A stretch of 60,000 nt of DNA, taken from NCBI RefSeq assembly GCF_964204645.1, contig NC_134025.1:7695001-7755000 (forward strand), given 5' to 3'. Under the pieces are notes generated by a model, which saw nothing but the letters and a program-made list of their open reading frames with translations, had not been told where the DNA came from and made no database searches. The stretch comes from Tubulanus polymorphus (lineage: Eukaryota > Nemertea > Palaeonemertea > Tubulaniformes > Tubulanidae). Both the position numbers and the translations under genes were made by a program. Below are positions 1 to 11,700 of the stretch, piece after piece (position 1 is the stretch's first letter; each line of letters begins with the position of its first letter).

Positions 1-310
1 TCACGGCGAAAGAAATGAAATGCCACAGTAGCCTAAACTATATTGCAAAAATTCGAACAAAAAATCATATAAAACACCACGGTAGAATAGCCACACTCAC
101 ACGTGTCTATATACCGAATTCAAAAGATTAAAGTCATCTCATCCCTGACGATGATTTCTAGTGAGAGTTCGAAACGTCGTGTATATCTTGATTTTTATTC
201 TTGATAAAAAAAATTCGATTTTGATCTTTTAAATTCTGTATATAGTGGTATATAGTGGGTTTTAAAAATCATATATAACACCATTTCGTTTCATAATCAT
301 TGATACTTAC
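1..310 (-). other. Intron (left window edge)
   Basis: Sequence 3' of the last visible DPP-like exon on the minus strand. No further exon with matching phase and acceptor was seen, so the intron continues out of the window. Confidence 0.6.
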
Positions 311-405
311 GAATGTTGCATTGTCCATTAATATATGCGACGTATTCGTCCCAACATTCACCTGAACTAAGGCCCCATCATCATCTCTATGAACATATGT
401 ATCAT
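311..405 (-). CDS. DPP6/DPP10-like: DPP6/DPP10-like exon, start of ectodomain (beta-propeller blade region)
   Basis: This 95-nt exon has an acceptor after TTCTTTTTTAAAG and a strong donor (TTC|GTAAGT). Its first two bases complete the codon opened by the upstream exon, giving DDTYVHRDDDGALVQVNVGT followed by NTSHILMDNATF. Vertebrate DPP6/DPP10 read similarly here (a short acidic strand, 'V..NVETNTS', then a hydrophobic strand ending before an intron), so this should be the first strands of the extracellular beta-propeller. Two N-glycosylation sequons are visible, NTS and NAT, as expected for the lumenal/extracellular face. The exon ends in phase 0. The next exon must lie beyond the left edge. 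Confidence 0.9.
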
Positions 406-1340
406 CTTTAAAAAAGAAGATAATAACATGTTTAAGCTATTCAATATCTTGTTTGCCATCTTATCGATACGCGTATTTCTGCGATCACCTCGCATTCATC
501 AATCGTTAATGAAACAACTAAACTTAAAAGCTTATTGTCGCCTTGAAAAATAACACATATATTGCTTAATATTGTCGACAATAGATAATAGAATATAAAT
601 CATACAGTATTAGGGCTCAAAATAATTTTGGAATTGAGTATATCGATAATTGAATTGAATTTACCGGCAACCAGTCTAGCCCCGATATATTGATGACGTA
701 GTAGTGCACATGCGCTAAAAGATTATTATCAAAAATAGAATAAAGAGTTATGAAATATATCTAATTACAAAATAAACGCCAAAATTCACAACTGTAATTG
801 TAATTTTGAAACGCCAATATTGATGACGTAGTGCACATCGACTCACGTAGAACGCCTTAAATAACGCATATTGTTACGGTTTTTACGGCGTCAAAAAGAC
901 AGGTTATTTGCATCATTTGCATCGCCGAGGCGTCCACAAAGAAGCGGAACGATCGTTGAAAAATTAACGCTATGGAATTTAGGCATCCGGTTGAAGTGAT
1001 CTAATTTGAAAAACCTCCCCAGCTGTAAACGTTCATTACGCGCTTCATTTATTCATCGAATGACTTCGATAATGAAAGGGATACTGATAATGGCAGGTCA
1101 TTAAACCAAACGGTAAAATAGCTTCATAGCTTTTTGGTAATGAAATTTTACCAACGTTTAACAATATCACTTTGGGCATTTTGCTAAATGTATTCTAGAT
1201 AACTTACGTCCTATTACGATCGATATAATGGATCTATTGGATGCGGAGTGAAATATAGATGATGACATTCTTAAATTTCTCGATTTTGACATTGAAACGA
1301 ATATGTACACATATATCTATAATATGTAGAACATGCTTAC
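406..1340 (-). other. Intron between two DPP-like core exons, holding a TIR element
   Basis: Most of the interval 534-896 is a terminal-inverted-repeat element listed separately. A strong minus-strand donor motif near 1207 (GGAC|GTAAGT) has no partner that would keep the reading frame, and vertebrate relatives have no extra segment here, so no exon is called. Confidence 0.7.
534..896 (+). mobile_element. TIR element copy A (TTGACGCC family, MITE-like)
   Basis: The copy begins near ATTGTCGCCTTG and ends ACGGCGTCAAAAA, which are inverted versions of each other apart from mismatches. It shares extended blocks with the inverted copy at 18694-19005: the AACACATAT/ATTGTCGAC block near the left end, CCGGCAACCAGTCTAG, the block around ACGCCAATATT..ATGACGTAGTGCACATCGACTCAC, and the terminal TTTTTACGGCGTCAAAAA. 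It has no coding capacity and is best read as a non-autonomous DNA transposon copy. The stretch near 690-720 repeats the motif TTGATGACGTAG, so this copy may contain an internal duplication. Confidence 0.7.
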
Positions 1341-1436
1341 CGGTTATCCATTGGGCATAAAATGTTTTAGGCTGAAGTTTAGCGTCAAAGAGATCACTGT
1401 ATTGTAGGTTAATGCCAACTTTTTCATCTTCGTTTT
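1341..1436 (-). CDS. DPP6/DPP10-like: DPP6/DPP10-like exon, stalk between membrane segment and ectodomain
   Basis: This 96-nt exon has acceptor TTCTTCTTAACAG and donor ACCG|GTAAGC. Joined in phase 1 to the membrane exon, it reads KNEDEKVGINLQYSDLFDAK followed by LQPKTFYAQWIT. Vertebrate DPP6/DPP10 have the same plan: an acidic/lysine-rich linker, a short 'xxxDLF' segment, then a 'xxWI' motif leading into the first propeller strand. It encodes the extracellular stalk. Length and phase (1 in, 1 out) chain exactly with both neighbouring exons, which is strong evidence that it is a real coding exon. Confidence 0.93.
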
Positions 1437-1455
1437 CTGTTAAGAAGAAATAGAA

Positions 1456-1566
<111 letters not shown>

Positions 1567-3467
1567 AATAATTGACCACGACCTATATAGAATTCACGAA
1601 CGTTTTTATGTCAAGGTAGGTACAGTAGGTATAAAATCTCCCTTTAAAATCCTATTCATTATCATAAGAATACCAAGGACGAATGTTCTGCAAAACTGTA
1701 CATGCCAGCGTATGCAATATGTATGCCGACAAAGTAACCTCGAGTTGTTTTGCGTATAGTGGTCATTTCATTAGGAACTTATAGGAAAGGAATAATAAAT
1801 AAATCCTGTTACTTCTCTCTTCCGGAATGCATTATCAGTAGTTCCTTTTGATATCTTGTACATCATAAATTATTGAACAATGTTACCTCGTGATACAAAA
1901 AAAAAACAAGACAAGCACTCCTCGAATAGAATCGTGTACTGATTCTAACAAATCCTGAAAACTGTGAATCGGGTATATACTGGCTAAAATTGGCGTTCGA
2001 TACAACTGTCCCAATCTCCGCCACATTTGAATCGTGATGCACATTGGAGCAGTTTTCACGTTGCCATGGTGACAAGCACAGTGGTAAGTAAATTCTCTTA
2101 TTGTCAAAGTGAGAGATGCTGATGAGAATTCACAACAGCTGGTACACACGATAAAGATGTCCAAGTCTCATTATCATCATATGCATAATGTAGGTTGCGA
2201 TAAACAAATATATAATTCTTATGATTTCACACCGTTGAACTGGTGATAATCGATTATAGACCAGTCAATCATAGCTCTAATAGAAACAGACTGTATCGAT
2301 TATCGAACCGATTGACCACCTACGGACAAGATGATATGACAGTCAGTGAGGGTGATATGATACTCTCTAAAATCCGAGTAAGGTCATGAAATGATTGTCT
2401 ATGCCACTTCTTCGTGAATATGATTCATAAATAAACAACATGGTCTAGATGGTTCGAAATAAGGAAACAAGCTGAAAAACATTGGCTTGGCGGATATTCA
2501 GGTTTGCATGCAAAATGTTATTAATAAACCGAGAACATCTGATCGAGCTAATGTACAAGCATTAACCGCGATTTCCTCCGAATGCATGCAATTTTGAATT
2601 CAATTTATTTCATATCGTAGATAAAACATTTTAATGCCATTAACATGCAGGGACTCTGGATCCGTTCAACTACACATGATATACACAGCTCTCTATGAAT
2701 GTTCACGAACAACAATTTTCAGATTTTCATCGGGCTGAATTTTCATGAAAATTGGTAAAGCTGTTGGATACGGAGTACCATTAGAATTATTATAGAGATC
2801 CAGCATAACAGGCAAATTTCTTAAAGGAATGTTCCATTGACTAGAAGGGGAGAAAATTTGGTGAAAACCCGAGACAGCGCTGTAGTATTAATCATTTCGT
2901 TGAGAGTGTTCCTTATTTACGACGTAAGGTAAGCAGCGTAAGCTCAATTGAGGAAAAATCTCAGGAAATTGCCGCATTCTGGGAGTTTATGTGAGTGGCC
3001 TTAAGGAAGCACCCCAGACGTGTCAGGCTAATTAGTGAATCTCCGTGAATGTGTTACATTAAATCACCAAGTTTCTCACTAAAGTCAGATTCACCAGTGA
3101 CGGGTGTATATATCACCGCAGCATATAGAAACACCGGGCAATATAAGCGCTTGTTCAAACTACGTTCATTCAAAATACATTTTTGTAGATATTGCAAACA
3201 AACTGTGAACATAACAACAACTATGTGAATTACACGCATGTTTTTTAATGTACAGAAACTGCAGCTCTCGGCGCTTTTTCACTTTGTTTTAAAATCAAGT
3301 TGTAAATAGATTAACCATCATATACCTATGTATACGTATTTCAATGACCCGGATTTATACAATGATTCGTATATGACACGACAATACAGCCTTTCGTACA
3401 CATGTGCTGTTCAAATTCAAATTGAAATTTCAACAATATCTCGAATTCTATATTTCTTTTTTCAAAG

Positions 3468-3571
3468 CCGATATGTTGAAATTCCAAAAGATCCTGTTCA
3501 ACAACAACTAGAGAAGAGGGTGCATTTCATTAGAGCTCAGTTAATATATCAGTTTGATAGTACACATCGAC
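3468..3571 (+). other. Exon-like fragment antisense to the DPP-like gene, unidentified
   Basis: A pyrimidine-rich run ending TTTTTTCAAAG is followed by an open frame reading RYVEIPKDPVQQQLEKRVHF and on to a donor-like CCAA|GTAAGG near 3571. The amino-acid make-up is protein-like and both splice motifs are fair, but no start codon, partner exon or family was recognised. It lies on the opposite strand inside an intron of the DPP-like gene. Chance or an old transposon fragment are both possible. Confidence 0.2.
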
Positions 3572-5510
3572 CAAGTAAGGGAATGAATCATATGAAAAAA
3601 ATATGGACGAATGAATTAGTAAAAATCTGACTTTCATTTATTTTCATAATCGCAATGTTGACCAGTTCCTTCTTTTCATAAAGAACAATACGATATCCAT
3701 TTCAAATATCTTTTGTTTCAATCAAGTTGTTTGTCGGCAGGCATTTTGGAGTTGTGGAGTAATTGACTGTGCTATAAGAATGTCATTTCTCATGTTGCCG
3801 TCCAATGCAGACGACCAATATTCATTTTTCTGATAACGCAGCAGGAATGCTGTTGACGACAGCCATATCAAAAACTTTGATTGGAAATTGATTGAACGAA
3901 ACTGCGAGAACAAAATTGGAATACGATGGTGCGATATCTTTTTGTTATATTTTTGTTATGGATATTCGTATGATGAATGCATTTGGAAGGATGGATATTT
4001 CGTTTGAATGATTCATTCCCCACATACAAATAATTATACCGACAAACGGTTAGATTATTAACTACCATAGCCAGGCCAGTAGGATCCTGAAAAAAGGTGA
4101 AAACATGCAATCGTAATGAATTACAGAATTACAGAAAAATTAAAACGAACAAAAATATTGAAAAACCTAAGATGTAGCATAGCACTTGCACAAGTTCTTA
4201 CGGATGCGATACATTTCTTATAACTGATTATCAAGAGGCATGTCTATGACAGTCAGTGATTGGAAATCAGATTTCATAGAATTTGTGACTTATTTGAAAA
4301 ATGACTACTACCTAAACTATTAGCGCGCTTATATAAAAACACGATTTGCTTATTGATGTTGATTTGGATATTTGAACGGCTTAGACCGCAACCATTAAAA
4401 ACGTGTGACGATTGAAATTAGTTTTTCTCTAATCAGTGATGCGTTATACTAAAACCGATCTGCAATCATCCAAGGAACACTAGTCCCAGTGACAACTTTC
4501 CCCTGGAAATCAATGCAGCTATATTTGTTTTAGCATGTCTAATTCGAAGGACCACGCGCGGGAAACGTGAGCTGAATTCGAAAAAGCCCACGAATCTCGA
4601 TGGCATACGATAGCTCTCCAGTTGTAAGTCCTGTTTGTTGAGAAAAACAGCTTTTCAAATACAACTGCAGATGTTCTGTGAGACTAGGACTAGATTTTTG
4701 AAATCGTACCCCTTAAAGGCGAGCTTCTTCCAAATGTATATGATTCGCAGAGTAATATTTGAATCATCAGGATTATCCAGTTTAGCTTATCATTGTGACC
4801 ATATAATACATATCGTGGATTACAATACAGAAGCGGATTAGCGTTCTCTACACTAGTTTATTTTTTTATAGGCCTGGCTTTCGTATACGTACAATGATTT
4901 CCATTAAGAATATCTATAAATTCATTAACTTGTACGACGCATTTCGCGAAGTTTTTAAGTTGCTTTACACAGGAATACCATATCGGCCAGCTGTTTTTGC
5001 TTTGGATGATCATTATTTTCCCATTGCGTGGCGTGTATCAGTGATGTTTCCAGTACACGCTGACGCGGGGCGATTCGAGCGTATAAAAGCAACAGTGAAT
5101 TGATCCAACTGAATTCTAGACGGATTACAGAAGAAGTGCATTCATCTTTAAATGTAACTGTTGAAAACATCACGCAACAGCACACAGCCAAATCTTATCA
5201 AATTGATATATCAGCACAAGTAAATTCACTCGCTTCTTCATTTTAGAAAATAATCAAATCATTCGGAATCAACTCATATTATAAAGAATGAAAACTATTA
5301 CGACTAATACTGAGATTTTAATAAAGAAGTTAAAAATGCCAATAAGCCCGATGAGCACAATACATATTCTAAACTATACGAAATAACCGCAATAATCTAA
5401 GAGAGAGGTTAATCATCAGTAATTAACAATTCTCTTTGGTGTAGATGAACTATATTTGAAAAAATAAAAATGATATTCGGATCCATTGCCTGAATGGGTA
5501 TTATACTTAC

Positions 5511-5625
5511 TGGGTGTCACAAGAATAACTGCGGTAACGATTAGTGCGCAGACTATGAGAATAACTAGAAGCGCTATGCCAATACCACGCCAATTCCGTT
5601 GCTCTGGACTATTACCTACAAGTTC
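5511..5625 (-). CDS. DPP6/DPP10-like: DPP6/DPP10-like common exon: juxtamembrane tail and transmembrane segment
   Basis: This is the diagnostic exon of the window. It is 115 nt, with acceptor TTTTCTTGTTTCTATTTCCAG and donor CCCA|GTAAGT. It reads [14 protein letters not shown], then [20 protein letters not shown] and LVTP. Vertebrate DPP6 and DPP10 have almost the same stretch (EL-x-G-x-x-PPQRNWKG followed by an IALLVILV-type single membrane span ending LLTP). In those proteins this segment anchors the subunit as a type II protein and contacts the Kv4 voltage sensor. The exon starts in phase 0 directly at E, the same place where alternative first exons join in vertebrates. The phase-1 end joins the exon at 1341-1436. 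Confidence 0.97.
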
Positions 5626-5662
5626 CTGGAAATAGAAACAAGAAAATTAACTTTAATAAATT

Positions 5663-6773
5663 ATTTGACGCCTGCGAAAAAATGTAGAATTTCTGGGATA
5701 AGCTAATGTGGAATTGCAAATTTGAAATCGAAGTTTTAAGAAATTTGGGGAATTATGAGATTTGGCGATGATACAGTCTTCGACTGGTCTAATTAAAAAA
5801 AATTGTCAACTTGTGACCGACTTCGATTCACTTTTGCTCTAAGCTGGTCTGAAACTTCATTGCCTCCATGGTTGAAGAAAGAGCTCTTCTGATGTCTGCT
5901 TCATCATGACTTCGAGCATATCGTGTAGCCAGTCGGCCCGGTCCCGGGGCCCGGTTTGGCTGTCACTCGATATCCTAGACTTGAGTCTGGGTTGAAGTAG
6001 ACATCGTCATTTAAATAACTTATTCATGTTATTCTGTATGAATTACCCATGTGTCTTGTATTTTGTATTTTCTTATTCTAAAATTTGTAACTTTATTGAA
6101 TTTGGGAATTTCATCCCGGAATTTCAATGTAATAAGGATATATAAAGTATTGAATTGAATTGTCACCTTATACACATGCCATCAGTGGACGCGGAGCCGT
6201 ATATGACAGCTATGCTATTATAGATTGCTAATCTCATGAAACCTGCATACCCCTAATATCGAACATATTTTCTAAAACATTTGAATATTGAAATTATTTG
6301 TTTACACGTTTTTATATAGACCGCTTGTAGCCGCCGATGAAATTCACGCCGGCCCTACTCAGATCGTAGATAGCTTCGTCTTTCCACTAGCATCCCCATG
6401 TCAGGGTCTGACTTTTATATCAGACTTCCAAATCGTGTATACATCCGCCATTTAACCGAATAATCCGATTTACTTATCATTTCTATTTATGCCTGCCGCT
6501 CCTGATATAATCATACATCCTTTACTATTACAATACCTCTTATCATGATATTCAATGCAATATAACATTTCGACGTTCAAATAGAGGTCATTATATAATC
6601 ACAGGGAGCCATTCTACATCTTTATCAATAATATTTTGCCAAATAGCTTGTATGTGTACACATAAACCTGTGACGTTTTGCACATCGATTTACGGTTGTC
6701 GTTTGTAAAATGACGCTGAATGGTTAACATTGTTTAAGTTTCATAATGGTAACGTTTTATAAGGCGTCAAAAA
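5663..6773. mobile_element. Possible TIR element copy D, or two unrelated matches
   Basis: TTTGACGCCT at 5663-5672 and AGGCGTCAAA at about 6762-6771 form an exact 10-bp inverted pair that matches the TTGACGCC family ends. The right part also resembles the family interior (GACGTTTTGCACATCGATTT near 6672). The interval is about 1.1 kb, three times the other copies, and includes a LINE-like 3' end, so it may be an element with an insertion or a coincidence. The left end would lie only about 40 bp upstream of the acceptor of the common exon. Confidence 0.35.
5920..6163 (+). mobile_element. LINE-like 3' end with (TTGAA)n tail
   Basis: A GC-rich palindromic start (GGTCCCGGGGCCCGG), an AT-rich 3'UTR-like body (TTTGTATTTTCTTATTC, then ATTTGGGAATTTCATCCC) and a terminal short repeat ATTGAATTGAATTG are typical of the 3' ends of CR1/L2-type non-LTR retroelements. 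No RT coding sequence was recognised upstream, so it would be a 5'-truncated copy. The family assignment is an inference. Confidence 0.45.
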
Positions 6774-7544
6774 ATATAAACTTCTAGTCTAACATTCTTT
6801 TAGGAATACCCCTTTTAAAAGTTTTAATGGCGTCCGTTAGATATCCCCAATCTAATGACAAGAATAACGATACAATTCCTTAGATACGTGTCTTTGTTTT
6901 TAAAGGTAAACATTTTTTTCTCTCCCATGTATGACATAAATAGAAATTCTCAATAAAAGTGTAAATATAACATTGAATATCTATAAATGTTGCCATTACT
7001 TCAGACACAGAGTGTGGATGCCGGGAGGCATACAATTTATCCGCAATTCTATGATTTATGTATTGATGATACCAAAATACGCTGATATACATGCATTAGA
7101 ATTCTAAAAACACAAGGTTATAGGAAACGCAAAAAACTGGTGCCAAACGTAGCTGTGGGTGACTTTTGATTAGGGAAATGAATATTGTAACCACCTATGA
7201 CTGGTCCTGAAGAAATTAGAGTTGATTTTCATTCCAGGTCATCTGCCATAGACTGAAAGTTATCACACAGGTTTATTATGTCGCTTTTACAGCATATTCA
7301 ACTAATTGTTAATTGACTTCCATTAAATGCATTCATAAGTCGGACAGGTTTTCCAGATGTTGCAGAATCATTATAAACCAATCATTAACTGGCGGATGAA
7401 AGGGAGCTCAAGATATTGGGAGCAATCTGAGAGTCTCGGAGGGGTCACGAAGAGTCCTAGTAGGGTTAGGTAATTAAACGAGGTGGTCATTCGACCATGT
7501 GAAGACGTAATGTAAATTTAATCTGTAACTTGCGTTTGCTGGAT

Positions 7545-8160
7545 ACACAATATATCGACCTTCAAATGTGAAATAATGAGATACGATGATACAATATGTA
7601 TGTTTTCCAAAATCAAATGCTGTCGATCTATCTTATTTCAATCACTATTACCTTCGAAAGACACCACTAAAATCATTTAGACACGACACTGGCATTATTT
7701 TAGTGGATTCCATTTAACCTTCATTGAAAAACTGTATCACTATGACACCGCAGATAGTGTCCCCGATTTAGACCATTTGCGGTTGGAAATGACACATCGC
7801 TTGATTTCACGTAATTGAAATTTCATCTATTACTTATGTTTACTAAAACACAATATATCGACCTTCAAATGTGAAATGATGAGATACAATGATACAATAT
7901 GTATATTAAATGTGGTTGTTTCCGAGGTTCAGGGTAATATACGTGTTCCCAAATCTATCTAATTTTTATCACTATCACCTTCGAACGACATCACTAAAAT
8001 CATTTTGACACGACACTGACATTATTCTAGTGGATTTCATTTACATTATTTTAGTGGATTTCATTTATTCTGCATTGAAAAACTGTATCACTATGACACC
8101 GCAGATCGCGTCCCCGATTTAGACCGTTTGCGGTTGAAAATGACAAATCGCTTGATTTCA
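7545..8160. repeat. Direct duplication, two units of about 270-310 bp
   Basis: Unit 1 (7545-7810) and unit 2 (7848-8160) share ordered blocks: ACACAATATATCGACCTTCA, GATACAATATGTAT, CACTAAAATCATTT, GACACGACACTG, TGAAAAACTGTATCACTATG, CCCCGATTTAGACC and TCGCTTGATTTCA. Unit 2 is longer because it carries an inserted block near 7910-7950 and an internal 24-bp duplication (8020-8043 and 8044-8067). Divergence of roughly 10-15 percent suggests an old local duplication. No coding capacity was seen. Confidence 0.9.
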
Positions 8161-8351
8161 TGAAATACTATAAACAATCGTTAACAATTCAGCGGGAACG
8201 TGAGAAAACACAAACATCATCAGCAATTCTCGGTTCATTGGGTGTTTTTATCAAGTTGTTCAGCAGAGATCAACCAATGTCATTTGTCTATGTTAGCAAT
8301 CACATTTCCAATATGTAAATGAATTCTCAACGCAAAATGAATAGATTCTTT

Positions 8352-8415
8352 GATGACAATGACATTTTGATAAAATGTTCAACGATGACAATGACATTTT
8401 GATAAAATGTTCAAC
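8352..8415. repeat. Perfect 32-bp tandem duplication
   Basis: Two identical adjacent 32-bp units (8352-8383 and 8384-8415), each starting GATGACAATGACATTTTGAT. The lack of divergence indicates a recent slippage event. Confidence 0.95.
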
Positions 8416-8540
8416 CGTCACCGGTTATTCAAGATGATAATAGTTCCTTAAAACATAAAAACTATTTCACAAGAACCTGCATCTGTTGCAACTGATGAAG
8501 ATGCATTTAACAACTACATTAACTGGACAACAAAACTTAC

Positions 8541-8597
8541 TTCTATATCCTTATTAGGCAAAGCCATTCTACTAACTTCAGTTTTTTTAATTTTCAT
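8541..8597 (-). CDS. Candidate alternative first exon of the DPP-like gene (basic N-terminus)
   Basis: An in-frame ATG at 8597 opens MKIKKTEVSRMALPNKDIE, which ends at a consensus donor GAA|GTAAGT in phase 0. Joined to the common exon it would read ..[19 protein letters not shown]. An internal ATG at 8567 would give only nine residues. The frame stays open upstream to about 8721 (reading ..NTLLGKLFSNKKTGLHVFIQ.. and beyond), and acceptor-like sites occur at about 8649 (ATTTATTCAG) and about 8722, so it could instead be an internal exon or an unrelated ORF. Its position 2.9 kb upstream of the common exon suits a proximal promoter. Phase 0 has a one-in-three chance of occurring at random. Confidence 0.35.
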
Positions 8598-8721
8598 TCC
8601 AATAATTTCGATACTAAATCCACATCCATCGTAGAATATGTTCGCTTTCTGAATAAATACGTGCAGTCCTGTTTTCTTATTAGAGAATAACTTTCCCAGT
8701 AAAGTATTGAGAAATCTAATC

Positions 8722-11700
8722 GGTCAGAGTTAGCGAGTCAGAATGAACGATATCCGAGTACGTTAAAGAATATTTCTTTAAATCGGTGAGAAACAAACTT
8801 AAAATTGCCTATCTAAACAGAAGCCAGCTGCAATTCTAAAATTTATTTGCAAGGGGCAACTAGAGAGCAGGTAACAATTTATATTCGAACTGTGAAGAAT
8901 ATTGCGTGAATCTACTGCAAGCAGCCACTACTACTTAACAACTATTCAGCACGCTGCATCTAACGCTCTCTCGACATTAACTCTTTATATCAGGAATCAA
9001 TTTCGAGTTTTCTCCGCCGCACAAATCAATGATGTGCCACCAGACAAGCGAGGACAAAGTCGAAGAACGATCAATAGTCATCAGTTATTTCGGTCCTAAA
9101 GCTGTAGTTTTCCTATTCTCGAGAATTTTTAATTTGGTTATTCAGCTAAAATCGCTGAAAGGTGGTGGGAGAATTTGAATTTTACTGTTCTAATTCACGT
9201 CAAATGCTTCAAATATCATATTCTAGTGGGTTTTTTACATCATTTGACGACATCATTTTAAAAAATTCAATAAAAAATGATTTCCTTTTGTAATTAACTT
9301 ATTATAGCTATTCAACTAAAACATCTCAGTCAACTTGATTTATCTATCAAACCACTAAAGGTGTTAATGAAACAAAGCAAAGCTATAAGTAGTTGAATCT
9401 CACAATTCGGTGTTTCATTGATTTTCACTGTTTGCTAATTACATTGCGTAATGCGTTCACTTCAGTTTACTCATGTAGGCGATCAAGTACTGCTACCTAG
9501 CAACAAGATGCGCGCAACGAGCTACCACAGCCAGCTAGCAGTTCTTACTTACACCGCGGATGAGAATATTTGTCGAACATTATATCAGATAGATGGAGCA
9601 AGATTCGAATAAGTAAATATTCCCATGAAGTGGTATCGCAGCGCAACATACATTTCAGACGTCTCACATGCGTTTCAAAGCAGTGTTTATCCACACATAT
9701 TTTCGGAGTGATTCCGTTGAGTTAATTCGGATTTGAATTGATTCCTAGATTGCGATTACCGTCATTCAATTAATTAGCAGTTCCTATTATTTAATTCATT
9801 CAGATATGTATGCAAATTCTACGCATGTATACATGAACTTGTAACATGATCTGGCTGCACGGCGCGGATAAGGGAGTAGCCCATATTTCTTCGAGTCGTG
9901 GACTTATCATCAAAGCTATTGTGGCTGAATTTGGTATATCATGAACACTTTATGCTTCATTCTCCATATTGTTTCACTTACAAATAAGTTGACCCCTAGA
10001 TGGTGCTTCTACAAAATAACCGTATTTCATGATAAACTGATTTCAATGGAACTTCGTATACTCCTCAGTACCAGGCATTTAAACCAGCAAGACGGAAAAC
10101 CCGTTTCGCTGCTTTGCAGCTATATTCATTATAGTAATGGCTTTCCTGGTTTCCTGGAAAACAGTTTGATTTCAGATATTTCATACGTTTATTTCAATAT
10201 CGATTGGACGAATAGGGGTGAATGAGTGAATACGATGACTTCGTAAGCAATATCAACATCGGAGCTTCTCATGTAGTGAGAATTGCGCAGGTGATGAATA
10301 TCAGAGTAGAAATAAATATCTAATGAAAGGAAGCGTTTGTAGAAGATAGAAGAGATGGGAAAAGTACTCGGCACACTGAAGTCCTGGCGGTTGTATCTAT
10401 AGTGATGAACCTGTTGTAGCCGCATTTCGTAAATGCGTACGCGATGCCTATCTATATGAACATTAGGAAGCATAGAATTTCAGAAAGACGTGAAAACCAC
10501 CACTTGAGCTGGAAAAAACGGTCGGGGATAAATAAACACGATTGGGAGCGAGAAGCAGCATTTCATGAATATCGGAAGCACCCAGGGACCTTGGCAAAAC
10601 AACATTTCGAACTAAAAGGCGGCGTGTAATATATATGGAGAGATATGATATTGGGAGATATGTTTAGAGTATGATTTCCAGCTTCTGCGAGGCGGGAATA
10701 ACTTTTCCACATATGTTTTTTGAACGCTTTTAACTAAAAATTCAATGAAAGAAAATAGTAGTCTGTTGTCTGATTGTTAGATTATGGATTGGATAGATAT
10801 AATATTAGAGTATTCATATTATTTCATTGTAATTTCTACATAGTACCGTATTCAAATATATCGTAAATGTTACATGTAACATGTAAAATATGATGACAAT
10901 ACATAATAGCAATAAGAGTAATAATTTGGTAATTTAGGCTTACATTATGGGTACATTATAGGGTACATTATAGAGATTCAAGCTGCTTTTGGGAATTTAC
11001 ATAGTTTGATCAGAGCATTTTTTGAGGAATTAGATAAGGTAGCTTACTGTGTATGGGTCTTGTTGAAAGTGTTGTTTATGATTTAAAAAAGGTAAAGGTA
11101 AAGGTTTTTCACATCCAAACCTGTAAAATGTACGTCACAATGGAATCATGCAAATACATGTATGGTCCGAACTTCGAAGTTCAGTTTTCATGATTGCATA
11201 TGTTTTGCATGCATGTTGCATATGTCCGTTTAGGCTCTTACGGCAATCATCCCTCCATTTATGGGTAAATAGATCTCGGAGGCGTGACCTCTGTGATTAA
11301 CTCACCAAAAATATAAGCTGAGGATTAAGATGCCCATGATTTACCCGATATTTCATAAAACCACACTCACCTACAATTCATCGAACATAATTGAACAGTT
11401 TGGTTGTTTTTCAAAGCAGTAAATGCGTATTGAAAATCATTTTTTCTATGCACGATATTGAAGTATCGTGAACAACGCCGATGAAACGAATAAAATTATC
11501 GATCAAAATTCAGAAAAATTAATGAAACTTGTATAAACAGCAATCAATTAATGCTGCATCGCTATGAGACACACGATCTGCTACACGCTTGTTAAACCGC
11601 GGAAAACTGGCTGCAATGATGCAGCCACCCGTAAATGCTAACATATACAACCAACCATAAATACAATATCAGTCATTAGGCTTCATCATTATTAGCCAAT

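Noticed and set aside
1190-1240. Strong minus-strand donor GGAC|GTAAGT between two core DPP-like exons
   Set aside because: The implied exon would be 26 nt and break the frame; flanking exons already join in phase and vertebrate relatives have no extra segment.
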